Notes under the pieces: model-generated | Told to the model about the DNA's origin: nothing | The model's database searches: none | What the model saw: only the letters and a program-made list of their open reading frames with translations | Part shown: one piece after another, positions 31,601 through 42,566 of the stretch | How the letters are laid out: the number at the start of each line of letters is the position of its first letter | Numbering within the stretch: the stretch's first letter is position 1 | Position numbers and translations under genes: made by a program | Assembly (NCBI RefSeq): GCF_027580225.2 | Contig: NC_073354.2 | Coordinates: 29,222,001-29,286,000 of the forward strand | Direction: 5' to 3' | Length of the DNA stretch: 64,000 bases | From: Misgurnus anguillicaudatus | Taxonomy: Eukaryota; Chordata; Actinopteri; Cypriniformes; Cobitidae

Positions 31601-33835
31601 CCCTTGGGAATCCCCATAGTGTTTCGGTCGGAGGTTCATAGTGTTTCAAATAACGTTATTCACCTCCTCCCGCATAAATTCGCTACAATACATTTGGCGA
31701 ATAAAGCACTGAAAAACAATGTAATTTTCACTTTATGTGGAGCGACTGTTTCTGGTGCATCTTCTTTCCGAAGCGGCGTTTGGAATTCGCCCTCCGTCTG
31801 TGTGTGTGTGCATGTGTTTAAGTGCACTCAAAAGTGCATACACGGAGAAACGCATTTCAAAAAGCAAGCAAACAATCTTTCTGTTCTTGACAGGACACAT
31901 ACAAACAAAATGATCTCAAAATACCACAGTATTCTTTTTCTTATTAAACATTTGTTTAAGTTGTTTGCCAATAAACGACATGGCAGAATTTGTTCTTGTT
32001 TAATTCATGTATAATGCTGAAAAAAATTTAGGCATGTCAGAATTACAGTTATGCCGCTTACATAATGTAGCCTTTTTTAATGTTTGATGACAAGATGGAG
32101 ACTTAAGGAAAATTATGTATACTAATAATTTAAGTTTAACGTCCTAATGATCATCCTACTTATTTGTATGTCCCACAGCTGACATGAAACATTATTAACC
32201 GGTTCAGGAACTGTTTTTGTTCTAACCAGTTCAGGAACATCAATGTTACGGTTGAATCGAAAACCAGAAATGTTAAAATACTTTTTCTGTTGGAACGAAC
32301 CAATTGGGGAAAATCTGGTTCAAGGGCCTGCCATAAAATAATGAAAAGTTGTATGTTTGGTTTGTTGTACTGTAAGGTTGATGTATACAGAGTTGGTCTG
32401 CTAAAAGGCTTATGTGATATTGTCTGCATAAGCAGAGGCCAGATGGGATCCAGCCATTAATGAACCATTATACTGATTAAAGAGCCTTTGCCAGCAGAAA
32501 TTATTGCTTTAATTATTGACAGCCTTTACACTAAAAATTTATTAGGGGGAGAGAGAGGGGAAGAAAGAGAGCGAGAGAGATTTCTGTCAAATGGTTGTCA
32601 CCACGTATTATTTTGTCTTTCTTGTTTTATGTTAAAGACAATTTGTGACATTTTATTTCATTATTCACCAAACTCCAAGAGGACTTCAACTATTGTTTGA
32701 TAATGTTGCAGTCCAAATGAACTCATTTTGTGACGTGAACTTCTTAAGACATCGCTTGCTCAGTATATAAAGACACAAGCATGTACAGCTGCCCCGTGAA
32801 TCAGAATACAGCTGCTATCTCTCTCTTTCGGGGAGGTTTGACCTGATTCAATTGTAAGCACATGATTGCCAAAAATATGATGGGAAGATTTGACCCTTAA
32901 GTTTTTGAAAGGAGGCAGAAAGCAGGAAAATGGAATCTGGTTAGCATGAAGAGATAGCATGGGTGTGTGTGTGGATGGTCTGGTGCTGAAATTGGGGATG
33001 TGTTGGCCAGTCAGGTGGAAAAAGGCCTCTCAGTTTTTCATTTCATCAAGCAATAAAACCCTGAGGCCCTCGTGGCACCCTTGTGGCCTTTATCTTTGCT
33101 GTGATCTAAACACGTTATAAGGCTGAAATTCAATGTTCAAAAGGCGGTTGAAGGACGTAATGATAACTACTGTATAGAAAGTCCAGGCACAATAATGAGA
33201 AAGCAGCAGCTGATAACATCAAAAGCAATTAAGTGCACCCAGATTCAATTTGACCTTGAAAGTTTGGACTGTTTTAAATCATGGCTGAATTTCCTGATTA
33301 GTTTACCTGAAATTACTAAAAATAAACTTCACCCGCTGTGGTTTTTAACTTGTTTTATCCTTCTATTTAGCTCTCAAATTCATGTCTGCCTTAAAATACA
33401 CTGCATAGTCTTATCTAATTCCAAATGCTATCTCACAACCCCAGGACTTGTGATGTTATGGCATCAAGAAATGTGGATTTTCGTCAGTCAGATGAGCTGG
33501 GAATGATTCAAAGTGAACGTGTGATAAAGTGATGCTCTGACAAAAGCGTGACACACATGAGATGGATTCATACCAAGTTATGTTCTATTTCCAGTGAATG
33601 GTAACTGTAATTGATGCAATGACTGGAGACTCATGCAATGTACTCTAAAGTCAGCGTGGAGTCCATCAACCGTATTATCCCTATTCCACATTGCTTTGTG
33701 AAGAACCAATCATCTTTTAGCATCACACTTTGATACTTAACTCTCATCTCATCATCTCTCATTTTGTCTTATTATTAAAAAGCCATATACACGGTCAGAA
33801 AAAATGTTCCCTAGCTGTCATTGGAGCAGTTCCCT
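31601..33835. other. Non-coding intergenic sequence with low-complexity patches
   Basis: GT-rich patch at 31798-31817, a GA-rich patch at 32545-32582, and three related GGTTCAGGAAC/GGTTCAAGGGC words near 32200-32330 that recall an old element. A 136-residue open frame at 31604-32014 and a 103-residue one at 33195-33506 have no family signatures. Confidence 0.35.
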
Positions 33836-33839
33836 TTAA

Positions 33840-34494
33840 AGGGACACTCCACTTTTTTTGAAAATATGCTCATTTTCCAGCTCCCCTAAAGTTAAACATT
33901 AGATTTTTACTGCTTTGGAATCCATTCAGCTGATCTCCGGGTCTGGCGGTATCACTTTTAGCATAGCTTAGCATAATCCATTGAATCTGATTAGACCATT
34001 AGCATCGCGCTCAAAAACACCCAAAAAGTTTCGATATTTTTCCTATTTAAAACTTGACTCTTCTGTAGTTACATCATGTACTACATAACACACTTCCCAA
34101 AAATAGTCCCCTTTTTTATTTTCAACTGTGTAAGCACTGTGTAACATCATTGCGCCTCCTGCAGCCATGTTACAGCAGTCCTTGATTATTACGCCAGAGT
34201 GAGAGTATAGTTCCTAGCCATATCGGCCTAGAAAATTGCAACTTTTAATTTTCTGTCGGTCTTGGTACATGATGTTACTACGGAAGAGTCGGGTTTTGAA
34301 TGGGAAAAATGTCTAAACTCTTTGGTTGTTTTTTGGCGCGATGCTGGTGGTCTAGTCGGATTCAGTGGATTATGCTAAGCTATGCTAAAACAGCGCCAGA
34401 CCCGGAGATCGGCTGAAAGGATTCCAAAACAGTAAAAATAAAATGTTTAACTTTAGGGGAGCTGGAAAATGAGCAAATTTTAAAAAGTCTCCCT
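33840..34494. mobile_element. Palindromic TTAA-flanked MITE, complete copy
   Basis: TTAA (33836-33839), AGGGACACTCC at the left and AAAGTCTCCCT then TTAA (34495-34498) at the right. Long arms containing CCATTCAGCTGATCTCCGGG and, facing it, CCCGGAGATCGGCTGAAAGG. 655 bp. Same family as 4760. Confidence 0.75.
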
Positions 34495-34637
34495 TTAAAT
34501 GGGGAAACATCACGACAATCTGACTTTTTCCATGTTTGTGCTATAATTGGGTCACCTAGAAAATGTGTAAAAGAACAACCCAGTAACTTAGTCAACCGCC
34601 CCTTAATCTGCACTATCCGACCACAGCACTGCAATTT

Positions 34638-35055
34638 AGGGTACACTCACACTATCCAAACCAAACCGTGCTCGGGCGCGTTTGGCCCCCAAAGCCTGGT
34701 TTGTTTGACTAGTGTCATCACAAAACTTTTTGATGCGCGCAGCGGGGTTACGTGAATGTCCGATCTGCGCACGACAGATCAAACTAAGCAATATGATGAC
34801 ATGTGAGAGGGCTGTCTGTAATCGTGCACCAAACGACTCCGAATAAAAAACACAGACGTATCATTACGGTGGGTTCCAGTGTTAAGAGAGAGCTTTACTT
34901 CCTGCTTTTTTCAAAACAATCCCATCTAAATGACAAAAGCGCGCCCGGACTCGGATCGATAAAAAGTACAGTGTGAGTGCGTGCACCTGGGGGAGTAGGG
35001 AGGGGTGACAATCGCGCTGGGGCATGGTTTGGTTTGGATAATGTGAGTGCGCCCT
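34638..35055. mobile_element. hAT-like MITE with AGGGTACACTCACACT termini
   Basis: Left AGGGTACACTCACACTATCC AAACCAAACC pairs with right GGTTTGGTTTGGATAATGTG AGTGCGCCCT over about 30 positions. 418 bp. TSD unclear. The open frame crossing it on the minus strand is a shadow. Confidence 0.65.
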
Positions 35056-36250
35056 TAGTGCAGAGATCAACTCATTTGCATTTAACAGGACACACCCCAA
35101 AACGCCACATTTTTGCTCACACCAACAAAGTGGCAATTTAAGCATACTATAATAAATTATCTGTATGGTATTTTGAGCAAAAATATTACATATGTACTCT
35201 GGGGACACCAAAGTTTTATTTGACATCTTAAAAATTTTTTCCCTTTAAAAGGTTCTAATACTGTATGTACCATTTACCAATATGTATCTTTGAGGTACTA
35301 ATGTGCACTTTTTGGCATACAAACAGGTGCCTCTGAGGTACTTTTATGAACTCTTTGTGTGCAAAGATGTACTTTCGGAGATGGTACTGCCACAGTGATA
35401 GCTATAGGGACCATTTTTTGACCACTGGTTTGGTGCTGCTGGTCTAGCTTGTGTTTTCTGGTCAAGCAGTACGGCTTTTCTGTCAAAGCTGGTTTACCAA
35501 GTAAGTCTTTCTGATAAAAAGCCTTGTGTGGAAACAATATGACAACATGGTGTCCAGCTTAGCTGATGTTTCTAGCAGCAAATTATCATTTATCAATTTA
35601 TCCTCACTTCCTAGCCAATGTACTTTCCCAGAACTTTACCGAACCTGGTTTGGTTTAATGATAAACAGTAATCGGACAGGATTTGGTACACATTTAGTCT
35701 CCGGTTTTATAGATCTGTCCATGGATGATTTTATCCCCTGAGGCCGATTCTTACGAGCTCACTTACTCAGCCTGACAGAAAGCAATGTTGGAACAGCATG
35801 ATAGAAAACGGCCATGGTTTCACCCCACCAGGGAAGAAAAAGAATCACAATTTAGTTTTATATCTTAACAACCACTGGGCATGCTTTCTTTGAGTGCTCA
35901 TGTCTTGTCCGTAAATGAATTAAATTTACATTATAATCTAGACAAAATTGTTGCTGTTGGTTTGAAAATAAACATTTTGAACATTTACGTGCTTGGCAGA
36001 AACTTTTTAGCGTGACTTACAGTGCATTTAATGTGTGCGTTATTACATTGTGCGTTCCCTGGGAATTTAACTGTTGACCTTGTCATTGCTTGTGTCAGCC
36101 TGTACCATCCATTCATTTTAAAAGCTGCATGAGGGTTGCCACAGGCTGTACAAGTATATTATAACATTGCATTTTCATTTAAGAACATTGAATTCATTCT
36201 CTAAACAAAAGACATAAATCTAAAAAAGATTAAATAGCATCGTAATCTTG
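35056..36250. other. Non-coding; decayed repeats at 35214-35390 and about 35410-35520
   Basis: Words such as GGTACTAATGTGCAC and GAGGTACTTTTATGAAC recur within 35214-35390 and look like an old MITE. The CTGCTGGTCTAGCTTGTG region at about 35433 is similar in style. No gene. Confidence 0.35.
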
Positions 36251-36480
36251 AATCATACACTTATTTGGGTTGACACAACCCAGCATGGGTTAAATTACAA
36301 CCCAGCGAGCTGGGTTTGTCCCTTTTTGACCCAACGCTGGGTGTACAGGTAGGCGAACCACGTTAAGTGCTATGTAGCACCTATATAGAACCATAAGTGG
36401 TGCTATAGTCATGTATGGTTCTACATTGGTGCTATTTATATCAGAAACTAAAGCTTTTGAAGGTAAGGTTCTCATTTAAG
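36251..36480. mobile_element. Fragments of AACCCA-type and GAACC-type MITEs
   Basis: TTTGGGTTGACACAACCCAG and CCAACGCTGGGTGTACAG (36264-36350) match the element at 25056. GGTGCTATAGTCATGTATGG and TCTACATTGGTGCTATT (36392-36440) form a separate short repeat. Confidence 0.4.
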
Positions 36481-36573
36481 TGTTCTTAAATATGTTTTAG
36501 ATCATCTCAAAATAGCCTTTTGAAAAATCATTTAAATTTAGTCATTGCAGTATATTTCACTTGTAGCCTACTG

Positions 36574-36870
36574 CAGTGGTTCTCAAACTTTTTTGGCTTG
36601 CGGCCCCCCTGTGTATGGTCCATCCTTTCGTGGCCCCCCAAAGTAAATGTATGACATAAATCATTCTAAAATGTAAAATCTGAATTAAACAAAGCATATT
36701 AAATGTTACAATGTAGTGGTGTTGCTTAGTAGCCTTATTTGTTAAGGTTTAATTATACAATTTATAATAAATTATAAAATGTTTTTTATAAAATGTCATC
36801 AAACTGGGGCCCCCCTGGCACCATCTCAGGGCCCCCCAGGGGGCCACGCCCCCCAGTTTGAGAACCACTG
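36574..36870. mobile_element. hAT MITE, 297 bp, perfect 8-bp TSD
   Basis: CAGTGGTTCTCAAAC and GTTTGAGAACCACTG are perfect 15-bp termini, flanked by GCCTACTG at 36566-36573 and 36871-36878. GGCCCCCC-rich subterminal blocks. Non-coding. Confidence 0.9.
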
Positions 36871-36878
36871 GCCTACTG

Positions 36879-37351
36879 TATCAACTGAGTGAAATAATTT
36901 TTCATACAGCTATACCTGCTTCCTTGATCTTTGCTGAATATGTGGGAAACGGGGGCTTGAAAGCCTCCCATCTTCCCCACTGGCAGCTCCTCCATTACTT
37001 ACAAAGTGCCTCATCTCTCTCCACTGAGAGTGGGTGTACTGTGCTTCTTCTGATTAATGACTGTGCCATTCCAGCTCAATTTATTATCATACATTTCACC
37101 GTGCTATAGAATCCGCACTTTCACCCTATATAGAGGTATTAACACTGTGCCATGGAACTTGACATTATAATAGTGAAAATTATAAGAACTTATTTGTCTG
37201 CCATTTGAGACAAATTCATTATGTTTGCTTGAATAAAGCAGAGATGAAACCAAGAAGCAACCTTCTGCTCTCTCGATTGCACAAATGTAATAATTAAAAG
37301 AGTATTACATAAATATTACAGAATTGTTTCAGCCTATTTACAAATACAACC
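36879..37351. other. Non-coding intergenic sequence
   Basis: No exon or repeat recognised; an 83-residue open frame at 36858-37109 starts with an alternative codon and is not called. Confidence 0.4.
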
Positions 37352-37352
37352 T

Positions 37353-37661
37353 TAAAGTGTTATCTATACAATATACCATTATTTACTCATCCTGCATGAT
37401 TTTGCTGTGAACTCAATGACTCAATGATTCTGATCACAGTGTTTACATTTAAGAAGTAAAAGTTAAAAATAGAGAAAATCTGTCATTAACTTCTTATTTC
37501 AAAATAAGAAATGATAAAACTGTGATATATGAATAGGAATCATCTCCACCTGTTAAAAGCTGCTGTGATCAGAATCATTGAATCATTGAGTTCACAGCAA
37601 TTGGGTTTTATAACAACACGAGGGTGAGGAAATAATGGCATATTGTATAGGTAACACTTTA
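37353..37661. mobile_element. Palindromic MITE with TAAAGTGTTA termini
   Basis: TAAAGTGTTATCTATACAAT at the left faces TTGTATAGGTAACACTTTA at the right. The arms include TGAACTCAATGACTCAATGA and its facing copy TCATTGAATCATTGAGTTCA. The unpaired centre (37440-37520) is partly repeated at 39845-39895. Confidence 0.7.
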
Positions 37662-37961
37662 TGGTCGTATTTGTTATTGCATAGCTAGCATGAACTAACA
37701 ATAAACAATACTTCTACAACAATTTAATTTTTGGTCCATGTTAATTTCAGCATTTTTTATTACAAAGTTAACATTAGTTAATGCGCAATAATATGAACAC
37801 TTGTATTGCCATTAACTAACATGAATTAATGTTAATACATTTTGAAAAAACTATATTGCTCATTGTTAGCTAATGCATTTACTAATGTTTATTTACTAAT
37901 TAACTTTATGTTAGCTAATGCATTTATTATGTTAACAAATACAAACCTATTGTGTTACCAA
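37650..37961. mobile_element. MITE with GGTAACAC termini
   Basis: GGTAACACTTTATGG at the left and TTGTGTTACC at the right are inverted. The interior is a string of TTAGTTAATG/CATTAACTAAC-like words, giving internal foldback. Its left edge overlaps the preceding MITE. Confidence 0.55.
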
Positions 37962-38117
37962 AATATAAGAAATGGGAAAATATTATATATTCTTATACTT
38001 TCTTGTGAGTGAAATAAAAAAATTCCCCTTGGGTTACTTTTTTATCCTGACTAAATTAAAATATTGTACTGAGCCCCTGGGGGGATATGGAGAAAAAATT
38101 GAATAAATGTTGGTTTC

Positions 38118-38420
38118 GCGTGCGCACGTGAAACTATTGCGCATACGTGAAATTATCGCACGTGCACGTGAAAGCGAAAGTTTCATGTGCGCACACAAAA
38201 TGTAACTTTTAAAAAAAATTCTGCACATGAAGGTTTCACGGGAGCATGCAGAAGTTTCACGTGAGCATGCAAAAGTTCCATGTGAGCATGCGAAAGTTCC
38301 ACGTGAGCATGCGAAAGTTCCACGTGAGCACCCGAAAGATCCACGTGAGCATGAGAAAGTTTCACGTGAACATGCGAAAGTTTCAGGTGAGCACGTGAAA
38401 GTTTCACGTGAGCACATGAA
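38118..38420 (+). repeat. 21-bp tandem array with CACGTG in most units
   Basis: The unit is GAGCATGCGAAAGTTCCACGT (21 bp), about nine copies from 38229 to 38420, with diverged copies upstream to 38118. CACGTG occurs ten times (38125, 38159, 38165, 38258, 38300, 38321, 38342, 38363, 38392, 38405); CATGTG and CAGGTG fill the 38279 and 38384 positions. Because 21 is a multiple of 3, several frames stay open, producing E-H-A-K-V-P-R repeats that are not a gene. Confidence 0.85.
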
Positions 38421-38583
38421 ACTAAACTTTATATTTTTTTTACTCCAATGTCACCTTAGGGGCTCGGTAATACTGACCTCAACCAGCTAAATATTTTTGC
38501 ATATATTATGTAAGGTTATCAGTACTTTTAGTGTAATGAAACTCAAAAGACCCAAACAATACTGTTGTTTATTTGATTATATA

Positions 38584-39034
38584 CAGTGGGGGAAATAAGT
38601 ATTGAACTCCATTCATATTTTCAATGAGGTTATTCACATGAAATCTTCACCAGACATCAGTATTAACTCAAGAATCCACAAATGTGTAATGGTAATTCAG
38701 ACATACAAACAATGCACATATTTTTCATCCACGCTACTACTTGCCCACAAGGAGTTAATTATCCGCCCGCATCCCCGCCTGTGAATTTTAGGAATGTCAT
38801 AATCCACCCGTTTTAGCCACTTTTATGAGGGTACCCACGGGTACAGGTAGCCTACTAGACCCATTGCAGGACCCTGCTTGGGAGTGCTCTTTGCTTTTAC
38901 CCATCATGAGATGTTTCTTGTGTAAAACCTGGTAACAAAAATCCTTTTTTTAGCTCATTAATTTACTAACCCAGCTGATAATAATTTGAACAGATAGGAA
39001 ATATAATTACTTTTTAAATACTTATGCATTTTAG
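38584..39034 (+). mobile_element. Fragment of a Tc1/mariner-type element
   Basis: TA then CAGTGGGGGAAATAAGTATT at the left, the classic style of fish Tc1-like termini. Internal blocks GGGAGTGCTCTTTGCTTTTA and ACCCAGCTGATAATAATTTG follow. An unrelated insert with ACCCACGGGTACAGG sits at about 38740-38880. The right terminus is missing, cut by the next Tc1. Confidence 0.55.
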
Positions 39035-39740
39035 CTATGGATTCCCTGCCTTGGTGATTATTTCAATGTTGGCCCATATTGATAGGATAGCATCTTGCAG
39101 TTGATGGAGATTTGTGGGATGCATATCCAAGGCACAAAGCTCTCGTTTCACCACATCCCAAAGATGCTCTATTGGGTTGAGATCTGGTGGCTGTGGGGGC
39201 CATTTTAGTACAGTGAACTCATTGTCATGTTCAAAAAACCAATTTGAAATGATTCGAGCCTTGTGACATGGTGCATTATTCTGCTGGAAGTAGCCATCAG
39301 AGGATGGGTACATGGTGGTCATAAAGGGATGGACATCATCAGAAACAATTCTCAGGTAGGCCGTGGCATTTAAATGATGCCCAATTGGCACTAAGGGACC
39401 TAAAGTGTGCCAAGAAAACAACTGTCCAATTTTGGTGAGCTCGTGCAAATTGAAGCCTCTTTTTCCTATTTGTAGTGGAGATGAGTGGTACCCGGTGAGG
39501 TCTTCTGCTGTTGTAGCCCATCTGCCTCAAGGTTGTGCGTGTTGTGGCTTCACAAATGCTTTGCTGCATACCTCGGTTGTAACGAGTGGTTATTTCAGTC
39601 AAAGTTGCTCTTCTATCAGCTTGAATCAGTCGACCCATTCTCCTCTGAGCTCTAGCATGAACAAAGCATTTCCGCCTACAGGACTGCCGCATTAATAAAA
39701 AATTGAACAGGTGTTCCCAATAATCCTTTAGGTGAGTGTA
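39035..39740 (-). mobile_element. Tc1-like transposon, 3' truncated
   Basis: On the minus strand the element starts TACACTCACCTAAAGGATTA TTGGGAACACCTGTTC (complement of 39740 downward), a typical Tc1 terminal repeat, then the transposase. The 3' terminal repeat is missing beyond 39035, where another Tc1 fragment abuts. Confidence 0.8.
39038..39695 (-). pseudogene. Tc1 family transposase pseudogene
   Basis: DNA-cutting enzyme of a Tc1/mariner transposon, inactive here. The N-terminal frame (39692 to about 39413) has the helix-turn-helix region RLIQADRRATLTEITTRYNR and the arginine-rich linker NSRRPHRVPL, ending in FARAHQNWTV. The second frame (39448 to 39038) has FSWHTLGPLVPIGHHLNATA, YPSSDGYFQQNNAPCHKARI and PPDLNPIEHLWDVVKREL. 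Damage: roughly 50-60 residues with the first catalytic Asp (usual WSDES) are deleted between the parts, the frame shifts, and the second catalytic Asp is Asn in QQNNAPC (usual QQDNAPC). The third acidic residue survives in NPIEHLW. The C-terminus is cut short. Confidence 0.88.
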
Positions 39741-42099
39741 TGTAGTGTACCCTACTGAAAAAAAAATATATATAAAGGGTTTAGCACAGAAAAGGTAAAA
39801 TTTTCTTTCAAAATACAGATTTTCACTTCCAGAAAATAAGCATAAGTGTTTACGTTTAAGAAATAAAAAGTTAAAAATAGAGAAAATCTGTGACTTTACT
39901 AATTGTTGGATCTCTGGCTAGCTTGCAGGCAGATGGTGTGAAAGCACGTCCTTATTAAGCTCTCCACACTTACTGTCTAAATAAACATGCTTCGACTCCT
40001 CACCCTTAGCCATTCATTCTGTTAAAGTCAGCTTTTTTGTGATCTTCACAGTTGGCCAGACAAGATTCATCTTGCACTTGTGGAATCTGACTAAGTCCTT
40101 GCTCTCACAGCACTGCCTCCGCTTTGCTTTTCCAGCAGTCAAAAAACTCAGTGCCGCTTCATCACCTGCCTTTCCTTTTTTTACTGTCTAGCTGTGATGG
40201 CACTTTTGCACGTTCATTGCCAGGAACTGCAGCGCCTTTGCCCATTATTTCATTTTTGTGTTTTACTGTGCACTAGCTCAACTGCAGGCACTTGAAGGTC
40301 TAGCCATCCTATATTATGCTCTCATGCATTGTTCTTCTTTTCACGCTGCTATTGGCTGCTTTTCGGCCATCCGGTGTTATCGACCCATTAGACAAAGCAA
40401 AATGAAATTTCTAGCTATCTGCACCCTCTTAGTCTATTGTTTCCCTTTCAGTCACGCTAAGGTAATTCGTTTTCAGTGGCTGTTTCGCTCTCATTTCCCT
40501 ACTGGCTGATTGCCTTGTAGAACAGACCTGTCTATGTAACATTATCCTAGGTCTTTGCTCTTTACCTCTAATTTATCTGTCTAGTGAATGCCAGCATAAC
40601 CGGTGCTTCTGACATATACACGGCCCTCTAAAAATACCGCAATCTTTTCAGCTTTTTGGTATGCTATTCAGTGGAGCTTTTAAAACAAGAGTCTTTTCAT
40701 AAATAAAGAAAAATGGACCACAAAATCGGATGCAGGTTATGGTGCTATCTTTCATATAATGATGCTGTCGAGCTCCAGACACCACAAAAGTGGCATACAA
40801 TAGCCATTTTTTAAAAATATAAATAGCTTCTATAACATTGTAGATGGCATGGTTTGTAATACTTCATACACACATTTTGGGACAGGAAGTACAAGCTTGT
40901 TTTTCCAGCGCTTATCAAGATGCTGAGGACGCCATCGACAGAATCATAAATCCATATAAGCCAACCGATCGTAAATCCCCCACCTCATCACAATCATATT
41001 TCCCATAAGTACCATAAGATGGTTTTGTTTTTGCCATCAGTATCAGACAAAGGTTTTAAGTTGGTAAGATGAGGGATTGACTGCAAAATAAAGAAACAAA
41101 CAATATGTGCATGGTTCTCTGTAGAGTGTTGTGTACCATGAACATGTTTTACTATGCTATAGCAAATATGCTGAATTTAAGAGTGGGTAGCATAACTAAC
41201 AGAGCTTTTCAGGTTTCCGTGAAAATATTCCTTCAGCTGCATATTCAACCTTTGGCATATGGCATAAGAGCTAATTAGAAGTATGCTAATGTGCTCCCTC
41301 AGGCCTAGAAACTGAAGAGGAATCCAACTATGTGCTTTGATATATCTGTCATGCTTCAGTAGACACTAACAAGAATGACTTCGACACACTACAGGTACTT
41401 CAGTTCATACAGTTATATATTGCTTAATTTTGTTCTTTACAGGTATAGTCCATTCCCATTTTGTTTTTGCTTTTAGTGAATTATTAAGATGCTTGCAATG
41501 GCGCAGCAATAAGAAAAATGTATAGTATTATTAATTATACTGTGGTATTTTTACACTGTATTTCAGATATCCCCCAGTGCTGCATAAATACGAAACAAAC
41601 TATTGGTCCATGTCGGTCAGAAAGCCCTTTCTTTTTCTGTTCTCGACAGGATCTCAAAGGTCTGGCTACACTTGAACTTGCATTAAACCTTGAGTTCAGA
41701 TGTTTATAGCTATAGCTACTCACAAAATATTGCAAAAAATTGTATTTTTTGGGCTGTATGGTTCCACAAAGAACCGTTAACATCCACAAAAACTCTGACT
41801 TAGAAGGTTCCCTGGAGAACCAAAAATGTGGAACCCCTTTAAGAGAGCACCAATTATTTAGAAAACGAAACACTTGATAAACCTGTTAAAACACATATTT
41901 TCACAAAGAACATATTCATAAATTGTTTAACTTCTGATCTACCATTCAAAACGTAAGACTTGAGAAACCTGTTAAACTATCTGGTCATTATTTTAAAAAA
42001 CCAAAAACTTGATAAAAGTGTTAAAACATTGATATTTGCGAATAGGCAAGTTTTCACACAAACATTTCCACAGCAAGCACAAACCCATATGTGTATGTC
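39741..42099. other. Non-coding sequence upstream of galnt14
   Basis: A repeat of the 37440 MITE centre lies at about 39845-39895, and a GGTTCCACAAAGAACC/GGTTCCCTGGAGAACC short element at about 41755-41840. Otherwise single-copy looking. Open frames (40258-40509, 41535-41873) have no family signatures. Distal galnt14 regulatory DNA could lie here but nothing specific can be named. Confidence 0.4.
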
Positions 42100-42431
42100 C
42101 ATCTCACAGATAACGGAGAGAAACTCGGGCGCGTCCATATAAGCGCGTTTCCGCGGTAGGTGGTGCTAAACTCATTCACATTTTGTCGGTAGCTCAGCGG
42201 GTGTACGGGATGATATTAATCGCGCTGGACGGTGTCCAGCGTCACTCGCGGTCTCAGCAAGTCAGCGCGCCGAGCGCGAGAGCAACAACCTCATTCCTGG
42301 ATATTAGGCACGAGGGGCAGTGCGCGAGCGCGGCGCGCGGGGACAGTTCGCCGTCCGTACGCTGACAGAGGAGCGCGCGAGTGCTTTTCAAACTGACGGA
42401 GGGAACATGAACCGTTAACCACCGCTTGACA
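42100..42431 (+). promoter_or_regulatory. galnt14: galnt14 CpG-rich promoter and 5' UTR
   Basis: In an otherwise AT-rich window this stretch is dense in CpG (GCGCGC and CGCG clusters at about 42125-42150 and 42260-42385), which fits a CpG-island promoter. A possible TATA-like box, TATAAG, lies at 42138-42143; if used, transcription would start near 42170. The transcription start cannot be fixed from sequence alone. Confidence 0.6.
42407..42418 (+). promoter_or_regulatory. Three-codon upstream ORF in the galnt14 leader
   Basis: ATG AAC CGT TAA stands 13 nt before the galnt14 start codon. Its start context (GGAACATGA, A at -3) is about as good as that of the main ATG. If the leader includes it, it could reduce initiation or force reinitiation at 42432. 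Whether it is in the mRNA depends on the true transcription start. Confidence 0.5.
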
Positions 42432-42566
42432 ATGAAGAGGCTTTCTCGAAAGCTCACTTTAGCTCTCGCGGCACTGTTTTGGATAGCCGCTTTACTCTAT
42501 TTCATATTGCTGAATAGTCGGAAAATATTACCTGACCAAAGAAACGAAGAGCCGCAAGTGAAAGAG
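42432..42566 (+). CDS. galnt14: galnt14 coding exon 1 (tail, signal anchor, stem start)
   Basis: Encodes 45 residues. MKRLSRK is a short basic cytoplasmic tail. About 20 hydrophobic residues follow (roughly 8-28, [18 protein letters not shown] region), which form the uncleaved signal anchor of a type II Golgi protein. The luminal stem begins at NSRKILPDQ. The ATG at 42432 has A at -3 (gacaATGaa), a good vertebrate start context. The tail and anchor match the expected GALNT14 N-terminus (RRL/KRL start, WI in the anchor). The exon ends in AAAGAG followed by the donor GTGAGT at 42567, in phase 0. An in-frame start further upstream is not apparent; the only nearby ATG (42407) belongs to a 3-codon upstream ORF. 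Confidence 0.93.

Noticed and set aside
38229..38420. CRISPR-like regular array
   Set aside because: Head-to-tail 21-bp repeats without distinct spacers, in a vertebrate genome.
38034..38490. Long open frames with E-H-A-K-V-P-R or C-S-R-E-T-F repeats
   Set aside because: The 21-bp tandem repeat is a multiple of three and keeps several frames open on both strands; no start context, splice signals or family.
39405..39695. 96-residue plus-strand open frame
   Set aside because: Antisense shadow of the Tc1 transposase pseudogene.
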